A program made the position numbers and the translations under genes. From NCBI GenBank assembly GCA_964609385.1, contig CAZSSM010000039.1, forward strand, positions 1-64,000: DNA of 64,000 nt. The letters run 5' to 3'. This document shows positions 55,369 to 63,961 of this stretch, one piece after another. The first letter of the stretch is position 1, and every line of letters starts with the position of its first letter. The notes below the pieces were generated by a model. It did no database searches. It worked only from the letters and a program-made list of their open reading frames with translations, and was not told the DNA's origin. This stretch comes from CAZSSM01 sp964609385 (GTDB lineage Bacteria; Planctomycetota; Planctomycetia; Isosphaerales; Isosphaeraceae).

Positions 55369-55376
55369 GGTATAAT
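55366..55376 (+). promoter_or_regulatory. extended -10 promoter element
   Basis: TGGTATAAT at 55368-55376 is an exact extended -10 box (TGn followed by TATAAT), with no good -35 box at 16-18 bp. It overlaps the T-run of the terminator and lies about 120 bp before the operon that begins at 55496, so it is the likely promoter of that operon. Confidence 0.6.
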
Positions 55377-55495
55377 CACGGGATACGCGATTCCTCGATC
55401 TTTTGGCGGATGGTCGTACGATTTCGTCCTTATCCAGTTGAGCGGCGATCCGTTGGGGATCGTCGAGTCGAACACGCAGGATAAGGAATGAATAC

Positions 55496-56065
55496 ATGTC
55501 CTTAGTAGAGATAGGTCGGACGGAGATTACTGAAGGCAACAACGTGGGCGGGGCGCGCGAACCTCGATGGTTTGCCTGGCTCTTCAGCGCTGGTTTGCTG
55601 ATCGTTGTGCTCGGCCCGATCGTCGAGAACGGGAAGTCGGACCCAGACGACGACTTCCCTCTGTCGTATTACCCGATGTTTGCGAAAAACCGAAACGGAG
55701 AGACCACGGTCACCTCGCTGGTCGGCTGGACCGCCGACGGCCGCTCCCGTCCGCTGTCGTACAAGTTGGTTGGGACCGGCGGGATGAACCAGATCCGCCG
55801 TCAGATCCGCCGCACCGTCCGTGAAGGCCGCGCCGAGTCACTCTGCCTCGACGTCGCCGAGCGGATTGCCGAGCGAGACCGCGATAAGGATCGAGACCTG
55901 GTCACCTGTCAGGTCATCACCGGCCGCTATCGGCTCGGCGACTTCTTCCACGGGCGCCGTGAACCGATCGAACTCACCATCGAAGCCACAATGGCGATCC
56001 CCCGTGAAGCGCAGGCGAACCATCCAAGAGAAGACGCTCCCCAGAAGGAGGATGCGAGATCATGA
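55496..56065 (+). CDS. small membrane protein of the HTTM operon
   Basis: A 189-residue protein with one N-terminal transmembrane helix (about 27-43, WLFSAGLLIVVLGPIVEN) and a soluble extracytoplasmic or cytosolic domain rich in Arg and Asp. The YYPMFAKNRNGE segment after the helix and the repeated Arg-rich helix (RRQIRRTVREGRAESLCLDV) are seen in proteins that accompany HTTM genes in planctomycetes, as I recall. Its stop overlaps the HTTM start by 4 bp. Function unknown. Confidence 0.78.
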   Translation: MSLVEIGRTEITEGNNVGGAREPRWFAWLFSAGLLIVVLGPIVENGKSDPDDDFPLSYYPMFAKNRNGETTVTSLVGWTADGRSRPLSYKLVGTGGMNQIRRQIRRTVREGRAESLCLDVAERIAERDRDKDRDLVTCQVITGRYRLGDFFHGRREPIELTIEATMAIPREAQANHPREDAPQKEDARS

Positions 56066-57123
56066 CCGTCCTGCGCAAGCTTGAAGACGCGTGGTTCATG
56101 CCGGCTCCGGGATCGAGGCTCGCCCTGCTCCGGATCCTCGTCGGGTGTTTCGCCCTCTATTATGTGGGTAATCGCTACTCGATGTACCTGGGGATCGCGG
56201 GGACGGACCCGCAGCTCTACGATCCAGTCGGGTTGGCCCGGCTATTCGGGGATGCTCCGTGGCCGATCGTCGCCTTCCAAGGATTGCTGATCGCCACCTT
56301 GGCAACCAACGTCGCCTTCGTCCTGGGCTGCGGCCATCGGGTGACTGGGCCGTTGTTCGCGACCCTGCTGATGGCGACGCTCTGCTATCGCAATTCGTGG
56401 TCGATGATCTACCACACCGACAACCTGCTAGTCTTCCACACCGTGATCTTGGGCGTCTCGCGATCGGCCGACGTACTCTCGATCGACGCGGCCTGGCGGG
56501 CCCGGAGGGGGCTCGGATCGCAAGCGATCGCCGATCTGAATCGTGCTTCGATCCCCGATCCGTCCCGACCCAACTGGCGGTACGGCTGGCCGATCCGTTT
56601 GATCTGTGCGACGACGGTCGCGGTCTACTTCCTCTCGGGGATCGCCAAGGTGTGCGGTCCACTGGGCTGGGCCTGGGCCGGCGGCTCGTCGATGCGGGAC
56701 CAGATCGCCGTGGACGGTGTCCGTAAAGAGCTGCTAGGTGCCAACGCCTCGCCGATGATCGGCCCGCTCTACGATCAGGTCTGGCTCTTCACGATGCTCG
56801 GCGTGGTCACGCTAATCCTAGAGATCGGTGCCCCGTTGTTCTTGATTCATCGAACATCCTCAAAAGTCTGGGCTATCGCGTGCTATGGGATGCATTGGGG
56901 TATCTACTTCCTGATGGCGATTACGTTCCGCTACCAACTTTGGGGCGTGGCGTTCGCATCGTTCTTCGCGATCGAACACCTGGCGCAGCGGTTCGGCGTG
57001 CTGATCCCCGAGGCTTCAGCCCAAGAGACGACCGCTGAGCCCAAACCGGTTGCTGTCGAACCCTCAATCAGCAACACACCGAGCCGATCTCCGTCGTCGA
57101 TCGTTGGCGCATCACGTCGTTGA
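56062..57123 (+). CDS. HTTM-domain membrane protein
   Basis: A 353-residue protein with about eight membrane helices. Family features are the opening LALLRILVGCFALYYVGNR, the SWSMIYHTDNLLVFH segment, YFLSGIAKV followed by GWAWAGGSSMRDQI, and the MHWGIYFLMAITFRYQ helix. These match HTTM, the membrane domain related to vitamin-K-dependent gamma-carboxylase. The substrate is unknown; bacterial HTTM proteins may act in peptide or lipid modification. The basic C-terminal tail is disordered. It is coupled to the small membrane protein upstream. Confidence 0.88.
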   Translation: MTVLRKLEDAWFMPAPGSRLALLRILVGCFALYYVGNRYSMYLGIAGTDPQLYDPVGLARLFGDAPWPIVAFQGLLIATLATNVAFVLGCGHRVTGPLFATLLMATLCYRNSWSMIYHTDNLLVFHTVILGVSRSADVLSIDAAWRARRGLGSQAIADLNRASIPDPSRPNWRYGWPIRLICATTVAVYFLSGIAKVCGPLGWAWAGGSSMRDQIAVDGVRKELLGANASPMIGPLYDQVWLFTMLGVVTLILEIGAPLFLIHRTSSKVWAIACYGMHWGIYFLMAITFRYQLWGVAFASFFAIEHLAQRFGVLIPEASAQETTAEPKPVAVEPSISNTPSRSPSSIVGASRR

Positions 57124-57233
57124 GTTTCTCCTGCTCATTGCGAACAAATCCGCAAAAAGTGATTATGTTTTTCGTTTCTTCTCGATCCAATTTACTCCAT
57201 TCTCTTCTCAGCAAACATCCCAAGGAACTCGTG

Positions 57234-58346
57234 ATGATCGAGCAAGTGATCGGCCAGATGGGCCAGACGGTCGAATCGAGCATGGACGACCCGTCCGGGC
57301 CATCGAGGCGCGGGGTGTTGACTGGTCCCGGAGTCAAGTGGAGCTGGGCCTGTCGGGCGTTGGATCTCGAGTCGCCCTTCAGCCTTATGGCACCCGACGG
57401 CCCACCTCGCGTCGGTGAGGTCGCGTTGGTCCGGATCGACGCGGTCGGCCATCACCAGCGGGTGACGACTTCGAGGCACGGCAAGCTCCGGCTTTATGCC
57501 GGGGACTATCTCATCGGCCTCTTCGGCAACAGATACGCGACGGACGGATATGAAGGTGAGGTCCAGACATCGTCGGACCTGCACATGCTCACCGATGCCG
57601 GGATGATCGGGACGGTCCTCTCCCGCTCGCAGTCGGTCAAGACGCCGACCCGACTCTCGCTGGTCGGCTATCTGGAGTCGGACAGTCAACCCGGCTCGCG
57701 GATTAACCTGAAAGGGTTGCTCGGCCCGTCCGAGGACGCCGAGATCCAGGGACCAAGCAACGTCCTCTTGGTCGTCGGCACCCGGATGAACAGCGGAAAG
57801 ACGACCAGCGCGGCGCGATTGATCAAGGCGTTGATGCGTCGAGGAGTCCGGGTGGCCGCCTGCAAGTTGACTGGGAGCGTCTGCCAGAACGACCTGGGTG
57901 AGCTTCGGGCCACCGGCGCGGTCGCCGTCCGCGACTTCAGCGACTACGGCTACCCTTCGACCTACAAGGTCTCCGCGGAAGAGCTCCGTGGCCTCGCTTC
58001 GGCCATATTGGCCGATGTCGATGTGGCCCGCCCCGATGTCATCGTCATGGAGATTGCCGATGGGCTCCTCCAGCGCGAAACCCAGATGCTGATCCATGAC
58101 GAGCAACTCCGCCGACGCGTCGACGGTGTCCTGTTGACGGCCACCTGCGCCGCCTCGGGCCTCTTCGGCATCGAGCATCTCGAAGGGACCGGCCATCGGG
58201 TCGTAGCCGTCTCGGGCTTGATTACCAACTCGCCCCTGGCCGTCCGCGAGTTCCACGCGCGGAGCGAGGTCCCAGTCGCCTCGTCGTCGGAGGACGGCGA
58301 GGGTCTGGCCCGCGTGGTCGCCGCGCACTTCGAGGTCGCGTCATGA
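57234..58346 (+). CDS. P-loop protein of the CobQ/DUF1611-like class
   Basis: A 370-residue protein starting ATG 57234, seven bases after AAGGA. An N-terminal 175-residue domain is not recognised. The C-terminal half has the nucleotide-binding motif GTRMNSGKTT (182-191) and the later VIVMEIADGLLQRETQM and VDGVLLTATCAASGLFG blocks, as in CobB/CobQ, dethiobiotin-synthetase-like and DUF1611 proteins. The activity is probably ATP-dependent ligation or N-acylation, which is inference. Its stop overlaps the ABC transporter start by 4 bp. An upstream TTG start (57120) is possible but less likely. Confidence 0.8.
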   Translation: MIEQVIGQMGQTVESSMDDPSGPSRRGVLTGPGVKWSWACRALDLESPFSLMAPDGPPRVGEVALVRIDAVGHHQRVTTSRHGKLRLYAGDYLIGLFGNRYATDGYEGEVQTSSDLHMLTDAGMIGTVLSRSQSVKTPTRLSLVGYLESDSQPGSRINLKGLLGPSEDAEIQGPSNVLLVVGTRMNSGKTTSAARLIKALMRRGVRVAACKLTGSVCQNDLGELRATGAVAVRDFSDYGYPSTYKVSAEELRGLASAILADVDVARPDVIVMEIADGLLQRETQMLIHDEQLRRRVDGVLLTATCAASGLFGIEHLEGTGHRVVAVSGLITNSPLAVREFHARSEVPVASSSEDGEGLARVVAAHFEVAS

Positions 58347-60151
58347 CCCTGTCATCAACGACACCGCTGGGTCTAGCCCTGGAGTATCTCCGTCGACACG
58401 CGCCCTTGTTCGTCGTTGCGGTCGTCACCCGCTGCAGCTTCGAACTGATGCCGATGCAGATCCCAATCATCACCGGCGCGATCGTGGATGGGCTCTCGGG
58501 GCGGGGGCTCACCCTCTACGGACAGCACTGGGGAGCGGTCGGACCCGAATCGATCCTTCAAGTCGCGGTCATCGCCCTGGTCGCGGTCGCTGTGCTCTAC
58601 GGCCTCAGCGCCTTCGCCTACACCGTCACCGGGGCCTTGCTGGGCAAGGGGTTCGTGACCTCGCTCCGACGGATCGTCTTCGCTCACGCGATCGGCTGGT
58701 CTCTCGATCTCCACCGCCGTTCCGGTTCGGGGGGCATGCTCGACCGGCTGCTCCGCGACACCGGGCGCGGACGGTCGTTCCTGGAAAAGCTCTTCATCCG
58801 GAGCATCACCAACGCGGTCCGGATCGGCTACCCGTTGGCGATGATGCTGGCGATCGACCCGGTCCTGACCTTGATCGCCCTGTCGGTGATTCCGCCGCAC
58901 TGGGCGGCCACCTGGGTCCTTCAGCGCCGACTCCGACGGGTCAATCAGGAGAACCTCGATCGCCACGCCGAGCTGACGACCGTGGTTAAGGAGAACCTCG
59001 ACGGCGTTGAGACGCTACAAGGCGTCGATGCCGAGGGGCCGGCGATCGCCCGGATGACCGGCGCCGCCGAGCGGGTCGAGCAGCACGATCTGATCGCCAA
59101 CCGGCTCGTCGCCGGGATCCGCTCGAGCGTCTGGATCATGACCGGCCTCGGCTTCGCCCTGGTCTGGTGGTTGGGCGGCCTCCGTGTCCTCGACGATCGG
59201 ATGACGCCCGGCACTTTGATCGTCTTCGCCGGGTTAACGCGCTTCGCCTATCTACCCTTTCGGAAATTCACTAACCTGATCAAGACCTATCGCCGGAGCG
59301 TCGCCAGCCTGGAGCGGATCGGTCGGTTCCTGGCAACGCCGTCGACGATCGCGGCGAACCCGGACGCCGAGCCGCTCCGGATCGAGCACGGACGGATCCG
59401 GCTAGAGAACGTCCGCGTGCTCGGCCTCGAGGACGCGACGATCCTCTCGGTCGACGCGTTGGAGATCCCTCCCGGACAGATCACAGCGATGGTCGGGCCG
59501 AGCGGATCGGGAAAAAGCACCCTGCTCGGACTGATCGCACGGTTGACCGATCCCGATCAGGGCCACGTCCTGATCGATGGCCAATCCTTGGACCGCGTCG
59601 CATTGCGATCGGTCCGCTCGCAGGTCGCGCGGGTCCCGCAGTGGGTGGTCCTCTTCGAGGGGACGGTCCGCGAGAACCTCACACTCGGCCGACCCGAGAT
59701 CGACGATGACCAGATCCGAAGCGCCTGCCAGACCGCCTGTGCCACGGCTCTGCTCGAATCGGCCGGGCCGGGACTCGACGGTATCCTCGGCGCGGACGGC
59801 CTGACGCTTTCCGGCGGTCAGGCGCAGCGGCTCGCTATCGCCCGCGCGCTGCTGACCGGACCACGGATCCTCCTGATGGACGAGCCGACCTCCGCCCTCG
59901 ATCCGGAGACCGAGGCCGAGTTCCTCGACCGGCTCCGGCGCGACCTGGACGGGACGACCATCGTAATCGCCGCGCACCGTGAGGCGACCGTTGCCGCCGC
60001 CGACCACGTCGTCGTGCTCCAAGACGGTCGTGTCCTCGACCACGGTCCCACCATTGAGGTCCGCCAACGCGGATGGGCCGATCGCAACGGAGAAACCTTG
60101 GTCGACCAGCAGGGAGGGCGGAACGATTCCCGAGCCACCGTGGGACTGTGA
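58343..60151 (+). CDS. ABC exporter (fused permease-ATPase)
   Basis: A 602-residue half-transporter. The membrane part (1-330) has an ABC type-1 exporter fold with about six helices. The nucleotide-binding domain has Walker A GPSGSGKST (385-393), signature LSGGQ (489-493), Walker B with ILLMDEP, and an H-loop in IVIAAHRE. It probably works as a homodimer and exports a small molecule, lipid or peptide made by the operon. It is translationally coupled to the P-loop gene (ATGA overlap). Confidence 0.94.
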   Translation: MTLSSTTPLGLALEYLRRHAPLFVVAVVTRCSFELMPMQIPIITGAIVDGLSGRGLTLYGQHWGAVGPESILQVAVIALVAVAVLYGLSAFAYTVTGALLGKGFVTSLRRIVFAHAIGWSLDLHRRSGSGGMLDRLLRDTGRGRSFLEKLFIRSITNAVRIGYPLAMMLAIDPVLTLIALSVIPPHWAATWVLQRRLRRVNQENLDRHAELTTVVKENLDGVETLQGVDAEGPAIARMTGAAERVEQHDLIANRLVAGIRSSVWIMTGLGFALVWWLGGLRVLDDRMTPGTLIVFAGLTRFAYLPFRKFTNLIKTYRRSVASLERIGRFLATPSTIAANPDAEPLRIEHGRIRLENVRVLGLEDATILSVDALEIPPGQITAMVGPSGSGKSTLLGLIARLTDPDQGHVLIDGQSLDRVALRSVRSQVARVPQWVVLFEGTVRENLTLGRPEIDDDQIRSACQTACATALLESAGPGLDGILGADGLTLSGGQAQRLAIARALLTGPRILLMDEPTSALDPETEAEFLDRLRRDLDGTTIVIAAHREATVAAADHVVVLQDGRVLDHGPTIEVRQRGWADRNGETLVDQQGGRNDSRATVGL

Positions 60152-60188
60152 CGCCAGGGTCTCGACGGGGCCTGCGCCGGCCTCGTCC

Positions 60189-61490
60189 CTGGAAATCGCG
60201 GGGCGACGTCGCCTCGCGATCGGCCGATCCGCGCGGGAGAAGCCCATTCTGGTCGAGCGCGCGACGGTCGGACGATCGACCTGTCGCGTGCTCGTCATCG
60301 CCGGCCAGCACGGCGACGAACCCTTGACCACCCGCGCTGTCGAACGGCTCGCCGACCTCCGAGACGGGCCGATCTCGCTGCCCGACGGGATCGATCTGTC
60401 GGTCATCCCCGACGCCAATCCCGACGCCCACACGCTGGGACAACGGAGGAACGCCGACGGGATCGACCTCAACCGCGACCACCAGCATCTGTCCAGCCCC
60501 GAGGTCCTCGCCATCCACGAATACGTTCGCGCGTGGAGGCCACACCTGATCTTCGATGTTCATACTTACCCAGCTCGTAGGAAACACTTGGTCCGTCAGG
60601 GGCTCGCCTATCGTCACGACGTGTTCTTGGACTATCCGAACCACCCCGCGATCGATCCGGGGATTCCTCAATTACTCGCCGACTCGCTGTTGCCGGCTGT
60701 CATCGGCCATCTCCGAGGGCACGGGTTTCTTTGCGATCGCTACACGCTGGTCCGTCGATCCGGACGGATCCGCCACAGCACACCCGACCTGGTCGACGCC
60801 CGCAACGGCCTCGCGCTCCGCTTCGGGGTACCAACGCTACTGATCGAAGGCCGACAACCGAGCCGTCGCGATCGGATCGGCGTTGAGACCCGAACCGTCA
60901 GCGCGATCCGGCACGCCATCGGTCACGCCCTGCGGTGGGCGGTCGCGCATCGCGACGAACTCGCCGCCATCGTTGACGAGCCCCGACAAACCAAGGAGGT
61001 GGCCCTCGGCTGCCACTATGTGTTCGACGATCCGCCGCCGTTGCCCTTCGCCGACTCCCGGACCGGGGAGGCTATTGAGGCGGTGTTGTCCGGCCCTTAT
61101 CTGAGCACACTTCGACCGAACCGCGTTGTGCCGATCCCCCGAGCCTATGCGATCGCACCAGGGCTCGATGCGCTGGTGGAACTGCTCGGGCGTCACGGGA
61201 TCACGGGGTCGATCGAGCATCGACGTCGGGTCCACGCAACGCGATACCGGATCGCTGAGGTCCGCCGGACCCGCCATCCTCGTCGATCGATCCGCCCGAT
61301 CGGAATCACCGCCGAGACCGGCCACCACGACCTCCGAGGCCACCGGATCGTCCCCGTCACTCGCGAAACCGCCCGCTTCCTCGCCGCCCTGCTCGAACCC
61401 CGATCCAAGTTCGGCGCCGTGCGTGACCTGGCCTTGGGCCTCCTTGACTCGAAGCATTCCTATTATTCGATATCAAATATCGACCGATAG
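60189..61490 (+). CDS. M14-like zinc hydrolase (succinylglutamate desuccinylase/aspartoacylase type)
   Basis: About 433 residues if translation starts at CTG 60189. Zinc ligands are visible as HGDE (about 41-44) and His125 in FDVHTY; NRD at 96-98 and the PDANPDAHTLGQRRNADG segment are typical of M14-family carboxypeptidases and aspartoacylases. The start is unresolved. The conserved N-terminal strand AIGRSAREKPI needs a start upstream of it, but there is no ATG, GTG or TTG between the ABC stop and GTG 60288, and GTG 59979 lies deep in the ABC gene. A non-standard start or a frameshift from the ABC gene is possible. It may trim or de-acylate the exported product. Confidence 0.78.
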   Translation: MEIAGRRRLAIGRSAREKPILVERATVGRSTCRVLVIAGQHGDEPLTTRAVERLADLRDGPISLPDGIDLSVIPDANPDAHTLGQRRNADGIDLNRDHQHLSSPEVLAIHEYVRAWRPHLIFDVHTYPARRKHLVRQGLAYRHDVFLDYPNHPAIDPGIPQLLADSLLPAVIGHLRGHGFLCDRYTLVRRSGRIRHSTPDLVDARNGLALRFGVPTLLIEGRQPSRRDRIGVETRTVSAIRHAIGHALRWAVAHRDELAAIVDEPRQTKEVALGCHYVFDDPPPLPFADSRTGEAIEAVLSGPYLSTLRPNRVVPIPRAYAIAPGLDALVELLGRHGITGSIEHRRRVHATRYRIAEVRRTRHPRRSIRPIGITAETGHHDLRGHRIVPVTRETARFLAALLEPRSKFGAVRDLALGLLDSKHSYYSISNIDR

Positions 61491-61599
61491 ATTGCTGGAT
61501 TCCTGTGATGCCGACGTGCTCGCACAGTGGTTACGAACGCCAACTCATGTATTGGTCAATTCGTTTGAGGTGGGCAATGTTTGATTAGCCCACCAGCAA

Positions 61600-61633
61600 G
61601 CACCCCAGTCGATTGTGGTCGTTCATGGGGTGC
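61600..61633. terminator. 8-bp hairpin between convergent genes
   Basis: GCACCCCA and TGGGGTGC form a perfect 8-bp stem with an 18-base loop. It lies between the end of the M14-like gene and the end of the DUF4058 gene, so it could stop transcription in either direction. There is no T-run. Confidence 0.45.
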
Positions 61634-61638
61634 CCGGG

Positions 61639-62400
61639 TTAGGCTTCGAGCACCGCACGCCACTTTCGCGGGACACCTCGGTACGCCGCCAGGTAGGTCG
61701 ACTCCAAAGGAACGTTGACGTACATCGCGGGTGTCAAGAACAACGGCATGGCGATCAGCTCATGTCCCACCGACGTCGGCTCGATATACCCCACCTTACG
61801 CGGACCAGCGTTGTACGCCACCAGAGTCAGCGGCTCGTCCGGAGGCAACTCGAACCGCTCGTCAACGATCTGGTTCCAGATGACCGGATGAATCCCCTGG
61901 GGATCGCGGGGACCGGGTGGGAACAAGTCGACGATGAGCAGGTGGTAGCCGCGATACAACGCCTCGACCGCCTTCTCGGTAAACGATCGGATGGCGTGCC
62001 AAGCCGACTTGTTGCCCGGCGAAACGATCTCCAGCAAGGCCACGATCCGGTCGCCGCTGGCGTGGCGGATCACGACCGTCCGCCGTTTCAGGACGTAGTC
62101 GTCCATCTCCGCTTCAGCCGTCGTCACACGCGTTCGAGGCGGGCTCTCGGCGACCGCGACGCCTCCAAGGGCATCCTCGACCTCGGCGTAGTCGGTGCTG
62201 GGCCGATCGTCACTTGGACCATCCGGCTCTTGCAGGGTCAGCACGTCGGGGCCCAGCGGGCCGGCAATCTGCTCGGCCTGGGCGTAGTAGTCGGGCGGTA
62301 GCAGGCCATCGTTGAGTGCATTCCGAAGCTCTGTAGTCCAGGCGATATGGAAATCGTGCCAGGTTCCGGCGGTGACGCGGGTCCAGTCGTGAATCAGCAT
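61639..62400 (-). CDS. DUF4058 protein
   Basis: A 253-residue protein with ATG start 62400 behind AGGAGGAG. DUF4058 features are IHDWTRVTAGTWHDFHIAW at the start, then VIRHASGDRIVALLEIVSPGNKSAW, YHLLIVDLFPPGPRD and the closing VNVPLESTYLAAYRGVPRKWRAVL. Members have a PD-(D/E)XK nuclease-like core that may be inactive, and are found in large numbers in planctomycetes and cyanobacteria. Function is unknown. It overlaps the end of the next DUF4058 gene by 7 bp. Confidence 0.88.
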   Translation of the reverse strand: MLIHDWTRVTAGTWHDFHIAWTTELRNALNDGLLPPDYYAQAEQIAGPLGPDVLTLQEPDGPSDDRPSTDYAEVEDALGGVAVAESPPRTRVTTAEAEMDDYVLKRRTVVIRHASGDRIVALLEIVSPGNKSAWHAIRSFTEKAVEALYRGYHLLIVDLFPPGPRDPQGIHPVIWNQIVDERFELPPDEPLTLVAYNAGPRKVGYIEPTSVGHELIAMPLFLTPAMYVNVPLESTYLAAYRGVPRKWRAVLEA

Positions 62401-62972
62401 GACGACTCCTCCTGATGCAATCGTACCACGGACGGCTCTGCGGCGGCCTGGCGTTCGCCGCGATGGGCCGCTTTCAGAAGTTGTCTGACGTAGAGATTGG
62501 CGTGTCGACTTGTCACCAGATCGACGAGACTGACCGCGACCCCCTTTCGGAGCAGGGCAGCGCATTTGCCGATGAAGGCGTTGCGCTTCTCGGCCCGATC
62601 CTTGTTCGCGGGACGGACGATTTCGATGGCCGCGACCAGTTTCCGGCCGCGTTGGGCGTCATAGACCCAGACTTCATACTCGTCATCGTCGGGTAATTCG
62701 GTCTCGACCTGGACGTTCGGCGTCGGCGGTGCCCACATCGTCGCGACGCCGCCGTTCCCGTCAGAAAGTCCCTCAACCGGGACGTTCTCCTTTTCGTCAG
62801 TTGCGATATCAATCTCAACGCGAGACCCAGCATGGACTCTCGGCCCCGCCACGTAGCCGGACGGCAATTGTTTTCGGAGTTGCTGGACGATCACGGCTGG
62901 CCATTGGCCATGCAGTTCTTCCCAAGAAACGACCCGATCCAGCGGAGGATGGAAGTGATCGCGTAAGGGCAT
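62394..62972 (-). CDS. DUF4058 protein, apparently truncated at the C-terminus
   Basis: A 192-residue protein starting ATG 62972 after GGAGG. It opens with the family start MPLRDHFHPPLDRVVSWEELHG and contains VWVYDAQRGRKLVAAIEIVRPANKD and VAVSLVDLVTSRHANLYVRQLL. The roughly 70-residue C-terminal part usual in this subfamily (ending LPTLPIWLT-like) is missing. Instead the frame runs out in a charged stretch that ends in the start of the next gene. It may be a shortened but still expressed gene. Confidence 0.78.
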   Translation of the reverse strand: MPLRDHFHPPLDRVVSWEELHGQWPAVIVQQLRKQLPSGYVAGPRVHAGSRVEIDIATDEKENVPVEGLSDGNGGVATMWAPPTPNVQVETELPDDDEYEVWVYDAQRGRKLVAAIEIVRPANKDRAEKRNAFIGKCAALLRKGVAVSLVDLVTSRHANLYVRQLLKAAHRGERQAAAEPSVVRLHQEESSC

Positions 62973-63373
62973 GGTTCGACCTCCTTCCAGGATTATACCG
63001 CGACTCGTTTCGCGGCGGCCTGCTCGAGACCCGATCCGTGTTCGGCGCCGTGCGCGACCCGCCCTTGAGCTTCTTTGACCCAACGAACCTTGAACGCGCC
63101 GTTCCATTAATCATTTAGAAAATATCTCACTTTTCTAATTGAACAACCTAGCGGGTGGCTGGGGACTGCGACGCAACGCGGAGCAGACCCCGGGGCAAGT
63201 GTCATGAGGATGTCTACCCGAATTTCACCCCAAAAGGCCAACTCATCCGAGACGTCCCCGGGGTCTGCTCGCCACGCTCGCAGTCCCCAGCCACCCGGTG
63301 ACGGACGACCAATACGAAAGCAACGAAACCGACATCATCCCACGAGCCAAACTTGAGGTCGACTTCAGACCGA
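62973..63373. other. intergenic region, 401 bp
   Basis: This lies between the RAYT gene's stop and the start of the truncated DUF4058 gene. It contains the long inverted repeat listed separately and no supported gene. Confidence 0.5.
63153..63296. repeat. long inverted repeat beside the RAYT gene
   Basis: The left arm (63153-63195) begins GGGTGGCTGGGGACTGCGA and continues to GAGCAGACCCCGGGG. The right arm (63256-63296) is its near-perfect reverse complement, with a few unpaired bases in the middle. The arms enclose about 60 bp. The resemblance to REP/BIME-type palindromes and the position 80 bp from a REP-associated transposase suggest a mobilised non-autonomous element. Confidence 0.8.
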
Positions 63374-63961
63374 TCAGGGCAGGGGCTCCCGCCAATCTGA
63401 TGGGATCGGGTCGGGCCTCAAGGGCGGCTCGGGCTCGTCCACGTCCTCGGCATACCATCGGGCGCTTGACCAGGGCCAGTCGACCTCACGCTCGATCAGG
63501 CCCCGTCGGACCGGATTCCGGTGAACGTAGGTGATCATCCTCCAAAGGGTCCGAGGCTCAATGATGTGGCGATCGTAGCCGCCGCCAGACTGCCAGAACA
63601 TTCTCTCGACGCGCCCGTTGCGGACCCGACTGATCTTCTCAAGCCATGATGGTGCGTGCTCGTGAAGATGAGCGATCGCGCGTTGACCGACCGGTTGTTT
63701 GATCGACCGGAGGATCGCCGAGACCGAGCAGGTCGGTGGGCTCGGACCAAGGATCAGATGGACATGCTCGGGCATGATGACATAGGCCCAGACGGCGAAC
63801 CGATGGACCGTTCGCGCCCGTTCGATCGCCTCAATCAGCCATCGGCGCGTGCGTTCGGCTTCGAGGAACCGATAGCCGCGATAGCAGGAGAATGTCAGTT
63901 CATGAGCGTGCGTGGGCTCGTTGTCGGTTCGACGACGTGAAACGCGATCTCGATAATGCAC
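63374..63961 (-). CDS. REP-associated tyrosine transposase (RAYT)
   Basis: A 195-residue protein of the Y1/IS200-like HUH superfamily. It has the HUH motif in IMPEHVHLILGP, a likely catalytic Tyr in GGYDRHII, and the conserved TYVHRNPVRRGL and WPWSSARWY blocks. The GTG start 63961 is chosen because GAGGTGGG precedes it; TTG 63979 is also in frame. RAYTs process REP hairpins as single-stranded DNA. The adjacent long inverted repeat is a candidate substrate. Confidence 0.88.
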   Translation of the reverse strand: MHYRDRVSRRRTDNEPTHAHELTFSCYRGYRFLEAERTRRWLIEAIERARTVHRFAVWAYVIMPEHVHLILGPSPPTCSVSAILRSIKQPVGQRAIAHLHEHAPSWLEKISRVRNGRVERMFWQSGGGYDRHIIEPRTLWRMITYVHRNPVRRGLIEREVDWPWSSARWYAEDVDEPEPPLRPDPIPSDWREPLP

